Program-made: the position numbers and the translations under genes
The notes under the pieces: model-generated
What the model was told of the DNA's origin: nothing
Databases searched by the model: none
Seen by the model: only the letters and a program-made list of their open reading frames with translations
Part shown: piece after piece, positions 1-13,989 of the stretch
Layout of the letters: every line of letters starts with the position of its first letter
Numbering within the stretch: the stretch's first letter is position 1
NCBI RefSeq assembly: GCF_901709675.1
Contig: NC_051098.1
Location: forward strand, 6,026,000 to 6,089,999
DNA length: 64,000 nt
Origin: Syngnathus acus
Taxonomy: Eukaryota; Chordata; Actinopteri; Syngnathiformes; Syngnathidae
Reading direction: 5' to 3'

Positions 1-1580
1 CCTGTAAACTGCTTTAATTTTTCCGAAACGTACGAGGCAGTGCCGTGGTCTTTGGCAGGTGGACACTTTGCAGGGAAAAGCACATACTGCCAGGTGACAA
101 TGTGCCATGCCACAAAATATGCAGACTTTCTTTTAATGAATGGCGAAGTAGCAGACAAGCAGACTGGCCCATTTTCAAAGTGTGATATACTCACCCAGAC
201 AAGACTCCGGATGGGGGAGTGAACATCAGGCACCAGGGGAAAACTGATGAGTTCTTGTTAGGGCCAGACCTGGCCACGGGGTGACTCATTTTTGGCGGGA
301 GCATTTTCAAGAACAACCTGCAGGACAGACATGAATGCAATTGAGCAGAACATCCAAGTTTCTTATGAGCCCAACTTGTTTAATAAATGTGATTATATTT
401 AATATCCGTCCAAGGAAAAGAACTCACGGAATCAAGGAATGTATGCACGTCATAATAGTTATTATTAATTATTTATTTGAGTCATAAAAAGGTTTCAAAA
501 TGGGACTTCAAAATAAATGTGTTTATTCACATCAAAATTGAACTTTAGGATTAAAAGTAGAAAGATGGAAGTTTCCACTTTGGATCCCTTAAAAGTGGCT
601 AGAGTTTGTGCAGCACTTTTGGCTGCTCACTATGATTAAGTGTTACGAATTTGACTCTGAGATCTATCATGTATCACGTAAACATGCGATCATAGAGCTA
701 CATTGAAGAAGACCAATCATTTTTGTTTGTATAATGAGGTCAACCCAGTCATTAAGCATCAAACAAAGTCCAGAAAATTCCATAAGCAAATGTAAAAAAA
801 AAAAAAAAAGCGTTATGAGATCTGACACACAATGGAACTCATCAATAACGGCATACATTTGCCCAACACTATAGTATTTAATGCTTTAATGATTACAGAA
901 TGTCTAATTTTAGCCTTATCATAGTTCTCAGGCTTTTGGTTAAAGCTATCAGATTTAGGAATGTTTGATACACCGCAAAGATTGTCTGAAACAGAGAAGA
1001 AATTCTTTGGCAGTTTCGACACTGACGACATGGCTTTTCATCATGTCACTTGATGTCCAGTGAAAGACACACTTAAGATATCGTAGTCATTAAGTGCGAT
1101 GGTGACAAGCCATTGTGAGGGTAACTTAAGACATGGGAAAACTTGCTCCTAAAACAGTGACGTTATCATAAGAGGATAACAGTAACATTTCCTGCTCCAT
1201 CACAATTTGGAAACATACATTGTGTGGAAACTGTAGGGTAGAATTTGACTGCAGTGCTTAACCCACTTCTTGGTAATGCTTAAGTAGTGTTACGTTCATT
1301 TCCCTCATGCAGACAAACACACTTCCTTGACATTGTTAAAGCTTCCTTATGCTGCCCCTGAATGGAATTATTAGGGCCAATAGAAGAAGGAATGTACCGC
1401 ACAAGATTTTAGTGTGAGAAATTAAGCAATTACATTTGATGAATACAATAGAACCACTAAAGTCAGTTGCTGAATGCTGCTCTACGTGCAATGGAAATTA
1501 TCGAAACGCAAAGATTCCAGGTTGAAACTAATGCCGTCATATTTTTTGCAATCAATCCTAAATGTGGTAAAGTCACATTA

Positions 1581-1973
1581 CCATATTTTCCGGACTATAA
1601 GGCGCACCTAAAAACCTAAAATCTTCTCAAAAGCCGACAGTGCGCTTTATAGTCCAGTGCGCCTTATATATGGATCAAATTCCTAAATTTAAACTGGCCC
1701 GAAGCATTGTGTCATGAAATCAATCATGTGGTCCGCTGAAGACTATGAATCATGAATCAAAAAGACTATAGATCATTATTTTGTGATTATAAAGTAATTT
1801 GTTGCGTCTGAAGTTGAAATAAAAAAGATAAAATGGAGAATGATTTGATTTGGATTAAAAATCTGACATGATGCATTAATGGTGCGCCTTATATAAAGAC
1901 AAAGTTTTCAAATGGGCCATTCATTGAAGGTGCGCCTTATAGTCCGGTGCGCTTTATAGTCCGGAAAATACGG
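1581..1973. mobile_element. TA-flanked MITE, 'CCGTATTTTCCGG' family copy 1
   Basis: The left end begins CCATATTTTCCGGACTATAA and the right end is its near-perfect inverse, ending GGAAAATACGG. Each end is bordered by TA (1579-1580 and 1974-1975). Inside, GCGCCTTATA motifs repeat in both orientations, so the element is partly palindromic. There is no coding capacity. TA target sites and terminal inverted repeats fit a non-autonomous Tc1/mariner-type element; the family assignment is inferred. Confidence 0.8.
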
Positions 1974-3670
1974 TAATATCAATAGGTGGGAAGCTGGATA
2001 TGTCTTTTTCCCAGGCTGAGAGCTAAAATGGTGGTCAAGCCGGTGCCTTTTTTTAGGAATGTGTTGCAAAAATATAAAAGCAAAATTGGGAGAACTGAGC
2101 GTTCATGGCTCTATAGCTGAGGTTTCTTGTCATAACCTGTCATCGTGCGTGTCGTCGGGTCAAAATTGTGTGTGACTTTTAGGGCAATGAAATGCATTGA
2201 CTTTTCAGCTGCCGAGGCCTTTTCCGGACCTTTTATTGGCCACATTGTTGTTCTCACATTCAGATAACTTTAGGTTGGCATGTTCATTTCTGGATGTGGA
2301 TGTTGGCACGGAGATATGGATGTTTAATGAGACACAACCACTGCATCATGTATGTGAACGGTCCTCTGAAAGGGTTCAGGAAGGGCTTGGCATCATTGTT
2401 CTCTAATACGTCTAATGTAAGTGAGATTGTTGTGACTGGAGAAATGAAAACAACCCAGTTTTCCCAACACAGCGCTTGTTCTGCAGCTCTTTTTGGTCTG
2501 CTCAGCATGTGGAGACGTTGAGTATAATCAGATGTCCACCCTTTCATTTTATCTTATTTAAATCATTAATTGAATTAATAATATTATTAATTATAAGTAT
2601 TGAGGGTGATCCTTTAATGTTTCACGCCCTGATAGACTTGATCATAATACCATGAATAAATTACAATTTGACATATAGTTAAAGCAAATTAAAAAAAAGC
2701 TTGATTTGCTGTAATATTTTATCACTGTAGAGCAATAAAGAGGGATGTTTGTTTAGAAAACAAATGTTCAGAACCAAAAGAACAAACTTGCATAGAAAAG
2801 ATGTTTTCTTAGTTTCAGTAGGTCTCACTCAGAAAACAACTTTCATCTTTATAGCAGAGAAGGGATTTTTCTGTTTTGTAACCCAAATAAATCTAGTGAA
2901 AATTTGTGGGTATAGTTTCATCTGGATCACATTTAGTCATTTTCTTTCAAGCAGTTGTCAATGAGAGCTTTAAAAAAAAGGATGTTACAAGAGAGATATA
3001 CGGTACTTCAAGATGTGGCCAAAAGATATTTAATTCATCATGAAATGCAAAGTTCAAGATTTAAAAATAACCTCATTATTCAAATGCTTTATAAATCTCA
3101 GAAAGTGGGAAATATAAGCACATAAACTGAGTTAAGGGAAAACTTTAAGAAAATGAATAAATTATCCAGTGGAAATGAGGATAAATGTGGGGACTGACTG
3201 GTACGAATGTTTTACTTTATGGGTTTTCCTCAAAATTTGAGTCTGTCCTTACAAAAATAATAATGCCCAACTTTTTACCTTAAACCAGCTTTAGAAATAA
3301 TTGGAAAATTACTGAGCTTCTAGAAAGACGATAAAGCACAGTGAAACAATGCACACATGTTTATTGCAGCAAAGACTGATGGACCCAAAGATACGAAAAG
3401 CACAAAATATGTCAAGACTGTTGATCTTGGCTGTCATTGCCGTGACCCTCCAACACTCTGAATGTGATTCCGCACCCTTGACAAGACAGGCTCTTTTTAC
3501 TCTTCAGTCACACTTGCAAGACTTATGAAGTGATATTCAAACACATCACAGCTCAGCAAGTGATCGGTTATACTTTTAACATGTGTGTCCTCGTTGCTAA
3601 TTTGCAATTCACAAAAGACAAATTGCTAAGCATTTTCTCCAGGTTGTGACTTCATTTAGTTGAACTTAAT

Positions 3671-3830
3671 TCATTCATCGATCCATTTTGTTTGGACTGC
3701 TTAGCCTATCTTGGGTCACGGGTGTGCTGAAGCCTATCCAAGCTGACTTTTGGGGAATACACTGGACTGGTCGCCAGCCAGTTTCAGCACGCAGGCATAT
3801 ATTCAGATTCAAACCTACAGACAATTAAGT
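3671..3830. repeat. Dispersed fish SINE-like repeat, degraded copy
   Basis: This has the familiar fish repeat order: a 'ccatttt' head, a 'gggtcacgggtgtgctgaagcc' variant, then 'actggactggtcgccagcc'. The same word order recurs at 9826, 13225, 51395 and 55335, and inverted at 62011. Class is uncertain (SINE or LINE tail). Confidence 0.6.
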
Positions 3831-5612
3831 ATCTTCACTTTTCCCTTTGGAGTGGTGTGCAGGTGTATCGGTTATTCCTGTGACAATGCGCCTGGTCAAT
3901 AAAATGAAAATGAAATTTGACAAGGAGGAAAAACATGTTTTTAGCCTATTAACTAAAGACACATACCGGGCACTGATACCAAGGTTACTAATAGCGATTC
4001 TGTCTTGCATTCACAGCCGTCTTTTGAAAGTTAAGAGGTGCTAAAATGTTTTGCCAGCCACCGTGACAGAAAATGTGTGCTTTGTTTACTTTTGGCAATC
4101 CAATGGCGGACTAAGGAGGTCCCTGGCTAGTACAAGCAAAAACTGTCAGAGCTCTGTCACCTCTGTGAACAAGGTGCAAAACAAGAGTGGAAAGCTTGTG
4201 GCCTAATTTAAGGCCCCTGTTTCCTGTCTTTACATCATCACTTGGAAACCTTTTGGTGTCCGCTCATGCCTCAGCTCTTAAATCATCACACAGCAAGTCC
4301 AGTATTGGCAAAGCAAGTGGCACAAAACACCTTAGGTGCTGTTATTTTTATTTATTTTTTTATGTCAGGGAGGATACCAATAAATAAGCCAAACACAAAC
4401 ATAAAAGAAATATGCTTTTGGAATATGCAGTTTTGCTTGTATCTTGACATCATGTGCTTGGTTAACTAATTCATTTTAAGGACAAAAACATATGCACAGG
4501 ATATACTGTATGATGAATGATGTCACCAAATGGCTGGATGGTTTTTATCAATGAAGTTTTATCTGTATTGACCTCCTTAAATAGAATTTAGAATTGGTCA
4601 TGCTGTCATCACATACTACATGCTATGGTATGGCATGTTTTTAATCACTCACTACATGAAATGACAAAGCCAAAAGCAGTGTTCAGTATATCATGATGTT
4701 TTTTTTTTTTTAATTCGACTGTATACAAATCAGCAATCAATCTACAGAACAACATAACATTCAATAGCTCATTTTACTATGGTTGGGCTACAACGCTAAA
4801 GGTGGAATTAGTGTAAATATACGTGTAAACCACACAAAATATTTACATTCAATAAATGAGCTGAACAAAAGATCCATTTGGCTCGAGGAAATGTAATGAA
4901 AATAAACAATGACATTAATGCGTCATCAAACTTAATGATGATAAATGTTTATAAGATAAATGATCTAGAAAATGTGAATACGGACGCACTGAAACGATTA
5001 CCATCCGCGTAGAAACGAAACAAAATACTTTTATTTCAAGGTTGATATCAACCACAGAACGATGAATCTGTCTGAGTGTTTGGTCTATTGGATGTTAAGA
5101 TTGCAGGTTGGCAGAGACGGATGCCCACTTCACGGTCAGAAAACAAACAGAAATTGTATTTCTCAAGAATGTTGTATGTTTTGACAAACTTGAGTACAAT
5201 GGCTCACCATTTCAGTTGAAAAATAAATGGTAATACGAGTGTGCAATTAAATCCCACATGCCAATTAGTTACTCTAATGGGTGCATAAGTGAAAACAGGA
5301 TGTCTAATCATACATTGTCAGGCAAATATTTTTTTAAGATGCCCACTATATACTGCCAACTCAACAGTTATCATCCTTGAGTGCAATTTGGAATTCAGCC
5401 AAATGTCCGAGGTTAGGGGGGTCAGTAAAATGACTGCACAAATCTCCAGATTCTTTTTGTTATTGTCAACTTATCGCTTGAAAAATCACTCAGCAACCAC
5501 CAAAGAATTAATTTGCATTTTTTAATATAGCTATTCCAAAAGTAGGATAAGCCTCAATAAGGACTGATGAGAGAAGTGAGGGTGAAAACGAGTATTATTG
5601 TTCCTTTAAGTA

Positions 5613-5899
5613 CCGTATTTTCCGCACTATAAGGCGCACCTAAAAACCTCCAATTTTCTCAAAAGCCAACAGTGCCCCTTATGATCCGGTGCACCTTATA
5701 TATGGACCAATATTGAGCCACTACAGCAGGTGTGTCCAAATATATGGATTTATATATGGACAAAGTTTTAAAATGGGCCATTCATTGAAGGTGCGCCTTA
5801 TAATCCGGTGCGCCTTATATATGGATAACGTTTTAAAATGGGCCATTCATTGAAGGTGCGCCTTATAATCCGGTGCGCCTTATAGTGCGGAAAATACGG
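5613..5899. mobile_element. TA-flanked MITE, same family, copy 2
   Basis: The termini CCGTATTTTCCGCACTATAA and TTATAGTGCGGAAAATACGG are perfect inverses, bordered by TA at 5611-5612 and 5900-5901. The interior carries a tandemly duplicated unit of about 65 bp (near 5756-5820 and again from 5821), containing 'gggccattcattgaagg' followed by GCGCCTTATA motifs. The intact ends suggest a younger copy than the one at 1581. It is nearly the same element as 52409-52715, in opposite orientation. Confidence 0.85.
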
Positions 5900-7530
5900 T
5901 AAGATGACATTCAAAATCTAAAACTACAACTCCAGTATCACCCTAGTTACTTGTCCTAAAAGTTAGATGAAAACTTGTAACAAAATGCAAACAAATGTGA
6001 AGATGACTCATGCCCCATGTTTCCCCATCGAGTCTGTTTTTCCCCCCAAAAAAATCAAACTGAACCTCGAGAAGACTGGTGAGAGCTGAGACAATTTTGT
6101 TAAATGAAGACACCGCCTGGCAGCTGCCACAGTTTCGTATTCTATGGGAATGGCTTCACAGACAAAACAGTGCTGTTTAATTCTTTGCCCAACAACTGCT
6201 CCAACAGAATCAAAATCACCAATTAAATTGCTGCAGGTTCCAGGACAGGCCTATTCCCAATATTTAGCTGTAGAGAGTTTAAAACAGACATCAGCGATCT
6301 GTTCCAGGATAGCTTTGTGGATTTTATACAGCACATGAAAGGATGAAGCAATTACACACATGCATGCTGCATATCATTATAAGTGCTTTGCAAAACGGCA
6401 CTAACCTGAACGATTACGTCACAAAAATAATGGTTGAGAAAGGTTAATGGGAAAACCAGCTTACCAAAATGATCAAAAGTAGATGTTGCAGAAAAGCAGT
6501 TTGTCAAATTATTTGGAAAACCCTGTTGGTCCAAAGATGTGTGTATCTGCACAATAAACATGACGCAACATGAGAAGTTTATCGAACAAGCACAAGCCAC
6601 AGAAAAATAAATCTGATGGGATTTCCTCTTCAAGTAAAACCATCTGTTTTTATTTATCTGCTTCACACAATGCAGAACTGTGAGAGTATCCTTCTTTATT
6701 GGGCATGATTGATACCTTACAACTTGAGAGTCGCCAAAACCTTCATTTTGTATTGTGCTTAGAGGTCTTCTGAGGTTACTTTGTAAGGCTATTTTTGTTC
6801 AATTATCAATAACTGGGCGGCACACTGTCACAGTTGTTCATTCGGAGTAGCCTCAATGGGGTAAACGTTTGACGTACAACCTACTCATTACATTATTTTT
6901 CCATCTAGTATAGTCAGTTCCATCCATTTACACTGATAATGTGTACAGGAGACAGAAATTACATTGTTCCTAATCAATCATTGCAGAGCTCAACATTATC
7001 TATATAGGACCAGGGTCTAAAGACAAAACCGCGATAAGAACTCTGTGGGATTTGCCAAGATTTTGAGACTGTAAAGAAAAGTACATATGGGTTGATTGGG
7101 AGAAAACATGCTGCACAGATTGACATTGCATGAGCACATTAGGCTCCCCCGTGGCGCCGATTGGATCAATCCTTTTTTTTCCACCTCAAAAAAACTTGGT
7201 GTCTCATGTCATGACATCAGACATATCAGTCAACTTGCTGGAGCTGGCCGATTCAAAAGGTCTGTAACGGAACAAACTTCCTATACTTCTTAATTTCATT
7301 CTCGGATCCAATGTTTTTAGGTAATAACATTCAGATGTCTTACTTCATGCAATAGAATACTTACTTCCAGTCACAAACACTCAGCTGACTAAAATATTAC
7401 ATGTTCTCTTTTAAACATGACAGATGATCCGATGAGGTCTTCAGTAATGGCTGAGTGTAAGATGACATTTCATTTATTACTCATTTGTTACATACTAAAC
7501 TATTAAAAGTGAACACATCCAGGTTTAATA

Positions 7531-7609
7531 GATGCAAGATGGATGATTGCAAGACAGACAGATAGACGGCTGGATGGACAGATGACAGATGGATAGAGAG
7601 ATAGACGAG
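7531..7609. repeat. GATA/GATG-type microsatellite
   Basis: This is an imperfect run of gatg, gaca and gata tetramers. No other feature is visible. Confidence 0.7.
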
Positions 7610-8159
7610 GTAAGCGTAATGATTATTCTATAACGATATATACATATTTTGTAAATGATGTTTTAGTCAGTATCAGGATTTGAACCATTCATGGATATTG
7701 GAACCATTCTTGTGCAATGTCCAGGACTGAGTTGACTTTTGGCAACGTTTTTGTCTTTCATCATTTGGTTTATATTGCTATTCCAAACGTGTTGCTTGAA
7801 TTTGGCTGGGATCAAATGATTAGAATCAAGTAATATGACAGCCTCTATCAATGATGCAATTCGAAACTCTATGGAGCTGAAGAACACCAGATACATTTTC
7901 ATTTTTAAAAGTAAATGTTCCATGCAAAATGCTAAGAACGTGAAAAGAACCACTGACAGCGTACATGTGTCATCGCTGGCTTGGTGGTGGAGTGCCGTAT
8001 GATGTTGTCAAGTGAATACTGCATTTTGTAAATGTCTCGTTAATATGATTGGCATTTATTTATGCGTGAAAATTCCCACAGTCCTTAGGGATTTACAGTT
8101 TTTTTTATGGGAGCTGAGGTGGGGCTTGGCTCCTCTTGGCTCCCATAATTGCAAATCCA

Positions 8160-8235
8160 ACCATTGATTTCACGGTACACCAGCTGGGATAGGCTCTTGG
8201 TCAATGTGACCCTGAATATCCAGTTCCCAGGGACT
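8160..8235. repeat. Dispersed fish SINE-like repeat, short fragment
   Basis: The segment with 'ggtacaccagctgggataggctc' and 'gtgaccctgaat' matches the inverse of the repeat seen at 3671. It is heavily decayed and only the middle of the unit remains. Confidence 0.5.
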
Positions 8236-9825
8236 ATCCCATCTGACAATACAGTAAGTCTTGATAGCTCATAGTGACACCACAATGAAGGTGTTTATTT
8301 ATGGACAATCACTGAACAACTCTCCTTATATGGCGGCCGATATACCAGCAGATTTCTTGTGAGGACTTTCAGAGGCAAAGAGGGCTTTTGCATGATGATT
8401 TGGCATAGATGTATCATTTCTCCTGATGCAGGAACAGGTGTTCAACTCAGGCCTGAAATTCCATAAGAATCTGTGAATTATTTCATTACAGCACCACAGG
8501 TGGTGAAATATATTAATATTTTCAGGGAAAAATAATAGTAGTCAGCTGTTGCAAACATCTGCTCTGGGTCTAATTATTTCTCCCCATCATTATTACTAAG
8601 TTGCAAAGTAGAGTTTTATTTCAGTTTCTCAGATTTGACGTTGCAGTACATAATAAAGCACAATGCTTGCAAAAAGGAAAATCAAGATTTATACCATTAG
8701 TTTCACAGATCTGCACTGAAAGTATTGTGTTCTTGCTTGGCACGTCGATATTTCATAGAATATGTGACTCAAGTAAGTTTTTGCAACAAATAGAGATGAA
8801 AACATATTCCACTCCATGGCGGGGGTAAAATGTTTTAAAAAGAATTTATTTTCCCAGGAAAATCGTGAGAAAGCTCGTTGTGTGCAGACACCGGTGAACG
8901 TTAAGGATGGAAACAGTGAGAAAATATTTAAGCGCCAAATTCATCCATCATATCTTGAAAACATGTTCCCTAAAAATGTCCGCTTTGAGCAGTATGACGA
9001 CAGCCCCTTGCATTTTATTTGCTATTTGGTTAAAAATTTTAATCTGACTTCACTCTGTTTGGAAAAAAACATACCAATCTGTGGATACCTGTTTGTGTGC
9101 TTTTCTTGTGACGTAAAGTCTAAATTGCTTCCAGGCAAACATGATATATGTGAAAGAAGACCTGGCACAAGAGAGCTGTCAAGACATCTTAGCCTTTGAG
9201 ATTCCCTCATTCAAATTTGCACCGACTGGCTGGAAGAACAAGTGCAATATTGCGACAGGAAAGATTGACAGAGTTCAACTCCATGAATCACCACGTTCGC
9301 ACAATATTTTCCAGGGCTCCATTCCTTGTATTTCAATTTTAAAAAGTAATTAGCTTCCCTCACGCTCAATTCCAAAGTCCACTTTGATTATACAAAGTTT
9401 TTATCCAATTATAAGTATTCTTGTGGATGTACCGTAACATAGTGCCTACTTTCTGCTTCTGGCATTAAAGCTATTTAAGAATAGTGATGGGTGTTTATGA
9501 ATTGTTCTTTTTTTTTCTTGCTGTATAATAGTTACAGGTTTTCATCAGCCAGCAGTAATGTGGCAATGATGTCATTACATGGCCTCACAATGGCACTTAC
9601 CAAGCATCCAATCAACTTGTTCTGATTGCATTCTCTATGCTTTTTGCAGCACCGGGGTCATAGTTCCATGTGATTTTTATTGATCAAGCATTCGCATGCA
9701 ATGCAGAGTATGTTGTCATTTTTACTTGATTGTGTTTTTTTTTTTCCAGCCAAATCACAGAAGACCTGGGAAATGCCAAGAGAGCGGTCATGGATCGAGA
9801 TATAAACATTCAGTCATAGCGTTTT

Positions 9826-9960
9826 GTATCCATCCATATTCTGTTCCACATATCCTGTTCAGTGTCACGTAGGGCTGAAGTCTATCCCAGGTGACTTAAG
9901 TCGAAAGGCAGACTACAATGTGGACTTATCACAAGCCAATTACAGGGCGACTGTAAAAGG
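9826..9960. repeat. Dispersed fish SINE-like repeat, degraded copy
   Basis: It begins 'atccatccatattctgttcc' and continues 'gggctgaagtctatcccagg' and 'ccaattacagggcgac', in the same order and orientation as the copy at 3671. Confidence 0.6.
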
Positions 9961-12265
9961 ACATGAAAGTCTCAGGAAAATTAGGGTCTTCTGTATTTGA
10001 CACACCACAGAGAAGAGTGTTTTTAACAATCCTGCCAAATCAAGCTTCCACCTGGTGACAAATCAAGCTGTTGTTTTGCTCTCGAACGCTGTCAGCTGAA
10101 TGTGTGAATCCGCACCCTTCTGGGAAATGGATTTTTAGCAATTAGCTTCAAGCATGCAGAGGTGGGCTGACATTTCCAGTTTAGTGTTTGTGTGGATTAC
10201 ACATGTGAGACAAAGGAGCGTGTTTCTGTTTCTGTCAGTCGTCAGTGAAATGGGTATTGGTCAGTGACGTACTGAAAGGTTAGTCAGCAATTGACCCGGG
10301 TTGGAACGATTACACAGACGGACGAAAAATCACTTCCATCCATCCTCAGCCTGGCCTTTTTTTGAACTTTGTAGTCCCTCATCCTTCGACCGCAAAATGG
10401 GCGTCCGTCAGTGATGGACGGACGGATCATTCTGTCCCTGGGGTTGGAATGCCCACCTCCGCAAACATTTATATTCAGAAAAGAAATGTCAGAATTCATT
10501 TTACAGGGTCTTGAAGTGAGAACTTCAGACAAGTCAGCTAGGGAATCCTACGCTACCAGTGGCGAGACGTGATGTAGTGTTCGCTGTCCTTCCAACCCAT
10601 GCCATTACAGAGTCACATTTGATACATTGCTATGGGGGGAAAAAAAAACAATCTGGGCATGCTCTGGTAATTAGCGATTTCTTATCTATAATATTATATC
10701 CACATATAAACAGAAATGTCTACTTTGTCAAGTAAAACAAATCTTTTAGTACCACTGTGTGCTGCATTTCCTGGCTTTGGCGCCCAGATAAACTAGGGAG
10801 TGGAGACTCACGACACCCACAATACATCCACAGTGTTTTCTCATACTGTAAGTTCAACAGTGTTTCTTGGAGAGCGTTTAAATCCCATATACACAGCTAC
10901 GCCAAAGATAATAAGAGAAAGCTCAGGTTGATTGCTACATTTGCTGATTAGGGTATCCATACTGACTAAAGAATTTCCACAATCTGGTTCTGACCAACTA
11001 AACAATTTTTAATAAGAAGAATTTACCTTTTTCGATGACACCTGGCATCTTTCAATGCGCTTTCTCAACCCGTGACTGGCCAATCATTTCTAATAGGCCA
11101 AGCTTTTGAATTTCCATGTGAACATAAACTAAAGATGTCTGCACAGCTCTAATCATTTGGCACGAGATATAACATTCGAGTTTGAGAGGCTTGGGTGAAG
11201 GATTTATCCACATGGGTTCTAAACTGATAAATGGCATCTGCGGTTTCTGGAGCATTAGTGGAGGATTCGTGTCTTCTGTTTTCACAGCTGCTCTTCTTTG
11301 AGTCTGGTTTATAGAAAATTATTGTGTCCAGGAATGAAATCTGAGAATATCTGATGTGACAAAAGTCACATGGAAGCAAACTACCAGAACAAAAAAATAG
11401 CTCATTAGTTTGCTAACCCTAATGCTTGTGTCCTTTAGCTGTTACAGGTCATAAGAAATTGTATGTGGCTTGAAGGTGTGAAAACTCACTGTTTCACTTG
11501 CCAAAATACACACCAACGTATTTAATGTCCTATTAAACCATCTCAACAAATGAGCACATTTCAGACTATGATGCAAGACCGGAGGTTAAAGTTTGTCTCG
11601 CATTATGCGTAACTGTACCAAGCAATGTTGCACAGTAAATGTTCGGTACATTGAGAGCTCTTTGTCTCATGTTGACCTCACTTTTCCCATTACTAATATG
11701 AGGCCCCTTGTGAAAGTTTCCAAACACAAGTGCGTACTGATCAGGCCATTGAAAATAATAAATATGTTGTAAGTGCTCTGCTGTGTTTGTGGGGTTTTGT
11801 GAGGTGCAACGAATGACACAACACTATAAGTCCAACAAAGCATCCTTTTAGATGTTATTTAAACTCCTGAAATGCAAAAGTAAAGTTGATGTTTCTGGCT
11901 GACACAAAACACCCTGATAGAAGAAAATAAAACACAAAAACAATGTTCGATCATACTTGGAATTCCCAGACAATTCAGCAAATTGACTTTGGTTTTACAA
12001 AAATGTTTCACAGAGAAAATATTCGTCTGTGATTCATGTTTTTGAACTTAAGACAAAGACATCTATACTTGCTGATTCCAAGTGCTGCTTATCCTACAGC
12101 CAACGAGGCTTTGAAAATATGGACCCTGTTAGTTTCATTGTCACACTATCAAATAATAAACCAATCTCAACTGTTCTGAATTCCACAGTGCTTACGATCC
12201 CACCACCAAAGCCGTTGTGGTCTGCTCCAGACAAATTACATTGAAGATTCAGTTTCAATAGAGAC

Positions 12266-12266
<1 letters not shown>

Positions 12267-12328
<62 letters not shown>

Positions 12329-12379
12329 ACATGTACGTGTATGTGTATTTATGACTGGAAATAATAATTTGTTTGTGTG

Positions 12380-12430
<51 letters not shown>

Positions 12431-12452
12431 TTATTATTTCCAGTCATAAATA
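12267..12452. repeat. (GT)n-(CA)n palindrome with 27-bp inverted arms
   Basis: A (GT)n tract (about 12267-12324) is followed by arm 12346-12372, then a (CA)n tract, then arm 12426-12452, which is the exact reverse complement of the first arm. The arm contains 'gactggaaataataat'. The (GT)n and (CA)n tracts can also pair, so the whole could form one long hairpin. No protein is supported; the Cys/Val- and His/Thr-repeat frames here are microsatellite artefacts. Confidence 0.9.
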
Positions 12453-13224
12453 AAGTATACCTTGAGTTATGGCGCCCTCTTATGTAATGTTGTGGTAGGT
12501 GTTTTTGAAATGGTTGTCCTTTATCAAATGTACTCTTAGTACAGGAGCAGTCTGATGAACTCAATTGATTGAAATGCAATTGTTATATTTTAATTTATTA
12601 TACAGCATTATAACGTTTTTATACATTTTTTATATAATATTTTTACTGTAACATTTTTTTAAGTCTGTTGTCTTAACATCCAGTGTATTTATCTCAAATC
12701 ATCAAAGCAAATAAGCACAAGTGTATTGTATAACTTCAATAAGACAACAGTGCAAACTGTGTTTCAGCTTCAGAGTTCATCATCAGGCTTCATAAATCAC
12801 CTATGTAGATCACAATCAAGATTATCTATCTATCAATTACACCCATGTTCTCCCATCCGTGACAAATGAGAGGCCCTGTGCATGAGGTGAATGAGGTCAG
12901 CGGGTTTCTTGAACACATTACAGTGATAAATGAGATATTTCCACCTGCGCAATTAAACACAGTAAGACGAGTTCTGGTGAGTCGCAATAAATCAGAGGAA
13001 TGTAAATGTTTTCATTGTAGATTGTATGGTGCCTGAATACTAAAAAAAAAGCATCTAACTTTCATTAAACATGGTGCTAGTGTGGAGTCTGTGGCCCAAG
13101 AATTAAAGTCTGATATCTGATGGCTGCATCATGTTTTCAAATTTTATCCATCTTTCAATTTTCTATACAGCTTGACCACACAAAGGGCATGGATCTTATT
13201 CACGCTTATTCACACACTTAAAAG

Positions 13225-13445
13225 GATCCACAAATCCATCCACCCATTCATTCATCTATGTTTTTTATACCGCTTGTTTATACTAGTGTGAGTGAGCTGG
13301 AACCTAACTTGAGGAATGGGCTTGACCTCAGACTATAGATGGGAGCTCATCACGGAGTTCACATATACAAACAACCACTCACTCATATTCACACCTATGA
13401 ATGATCTAGGATCATATTAATGGGCATGTTTTTGAAATGTGGGAA
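13225..13445. repeat. Dispersed fish SINE-like repeat, degraded copy
   Basis: The sequence 'atccatccacccattcattc' is followed by 'ataccgcttg', 'gagctggaacct', then 'ctatgaatgatctagg' and 'gaaatgtgggaa'. This is the same order as the other copies but strongly mutated. Confidence 0.55.
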
Positions 13446-13845
13446 ATAATGTGAAATAATAATCATAATATTAATATCAATAACAACAATGATAACAATT
13501 ATACTAATAAAAACAAGAAAAAGACTTGATTATGTGATGAGTCATCAATCCTAAAAATATTTTTGTAACAGGGTTGAATGTATTTTGATGTGCACAACTT
13601 TTGAGAATGATTCAGATTCTGAGAATGAAAAATTAAGTTACAAGGTAAACATCATCCAGAACAAATCTGATTAAAACTGAAACAGAAGTAGGAAATGTAT
13701 TTTAGGGTGTACAAGGGAAGAGAGATATTAAAGCAATGATGTAAATCTGCTAGCTACAGAGTCAATATCGCTGATAGCTGTCGGTAATATAGGACATTTT
13801 TACTTTTACAATTTGAACAACGAGGCCAAATAGTGACGCTAGCCG

Positions 13846-13923
13846 TACGTCACCCTGGTTCCTTCTTCTAGACTTCGACTCGACCACATATGAGCCCTGT
13901 GGCGCTCTCTTGCCACCTAGCGG
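13846..13923. promoter_or_regulatory. Proximal promoter of nipsnap2 with CRE-like and CTCF-like sites
   Basis: Just upstream of the nipsnap2 start lies a locally GC-richer stretch. TACGTCAC (13846-13853) resembles a CRE/ATF site. TGCCACCTAGCGG (13911-13923) is the reverse complement of a good CTCF core (CCGCTAGGTGGCA). No TATA box is evident, as expected for a housekeeping mitochondrial gene. Binding is inferred from motif match only. Confidence 0.4.
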
Positions 13924-13989
13924 TCAACAGTGTGAACAACGCTTAAGGTTATCCCCATCAAAAGCAGACCCCTCTCGCTCTAATGGAAG

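Larger units (their letters stand above)
1..13845. other. Gene-poor left flank
   Basis: I see no exon chain or recognisable protein here. Open frames are short and lack family similarity; the longest, 8816-9199 (127 codons), resembles nothing I know. The stretch holds two TA-flanked inverted-repeat elements, several degraded copies of a dispersed fish repeat, a GATA/GATG microsatellite and a (GT)n/(CA)n palindrome, listed separately. The remainder is AT-rich unique-looking DNA. Regulatory elements of nipsnap2 or of a gene left of the window could lie here but cannot be recognised by eye. Confidence 0.6.

Noticed and set aside
8816-9199. 127-codon open frame on the plus strand, the longest in the left flank
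   Set aside because: No family similarity, no splice or promoter context, ordinary AT-rich composition; likely a chance frame.
12267-12579. Cys/Val-repeat and Thr/His-repeat open frames on both strands
   Set aside because: They are translations of (GT)n/(CA)n microsatellite; the same applies at 50165-50520.
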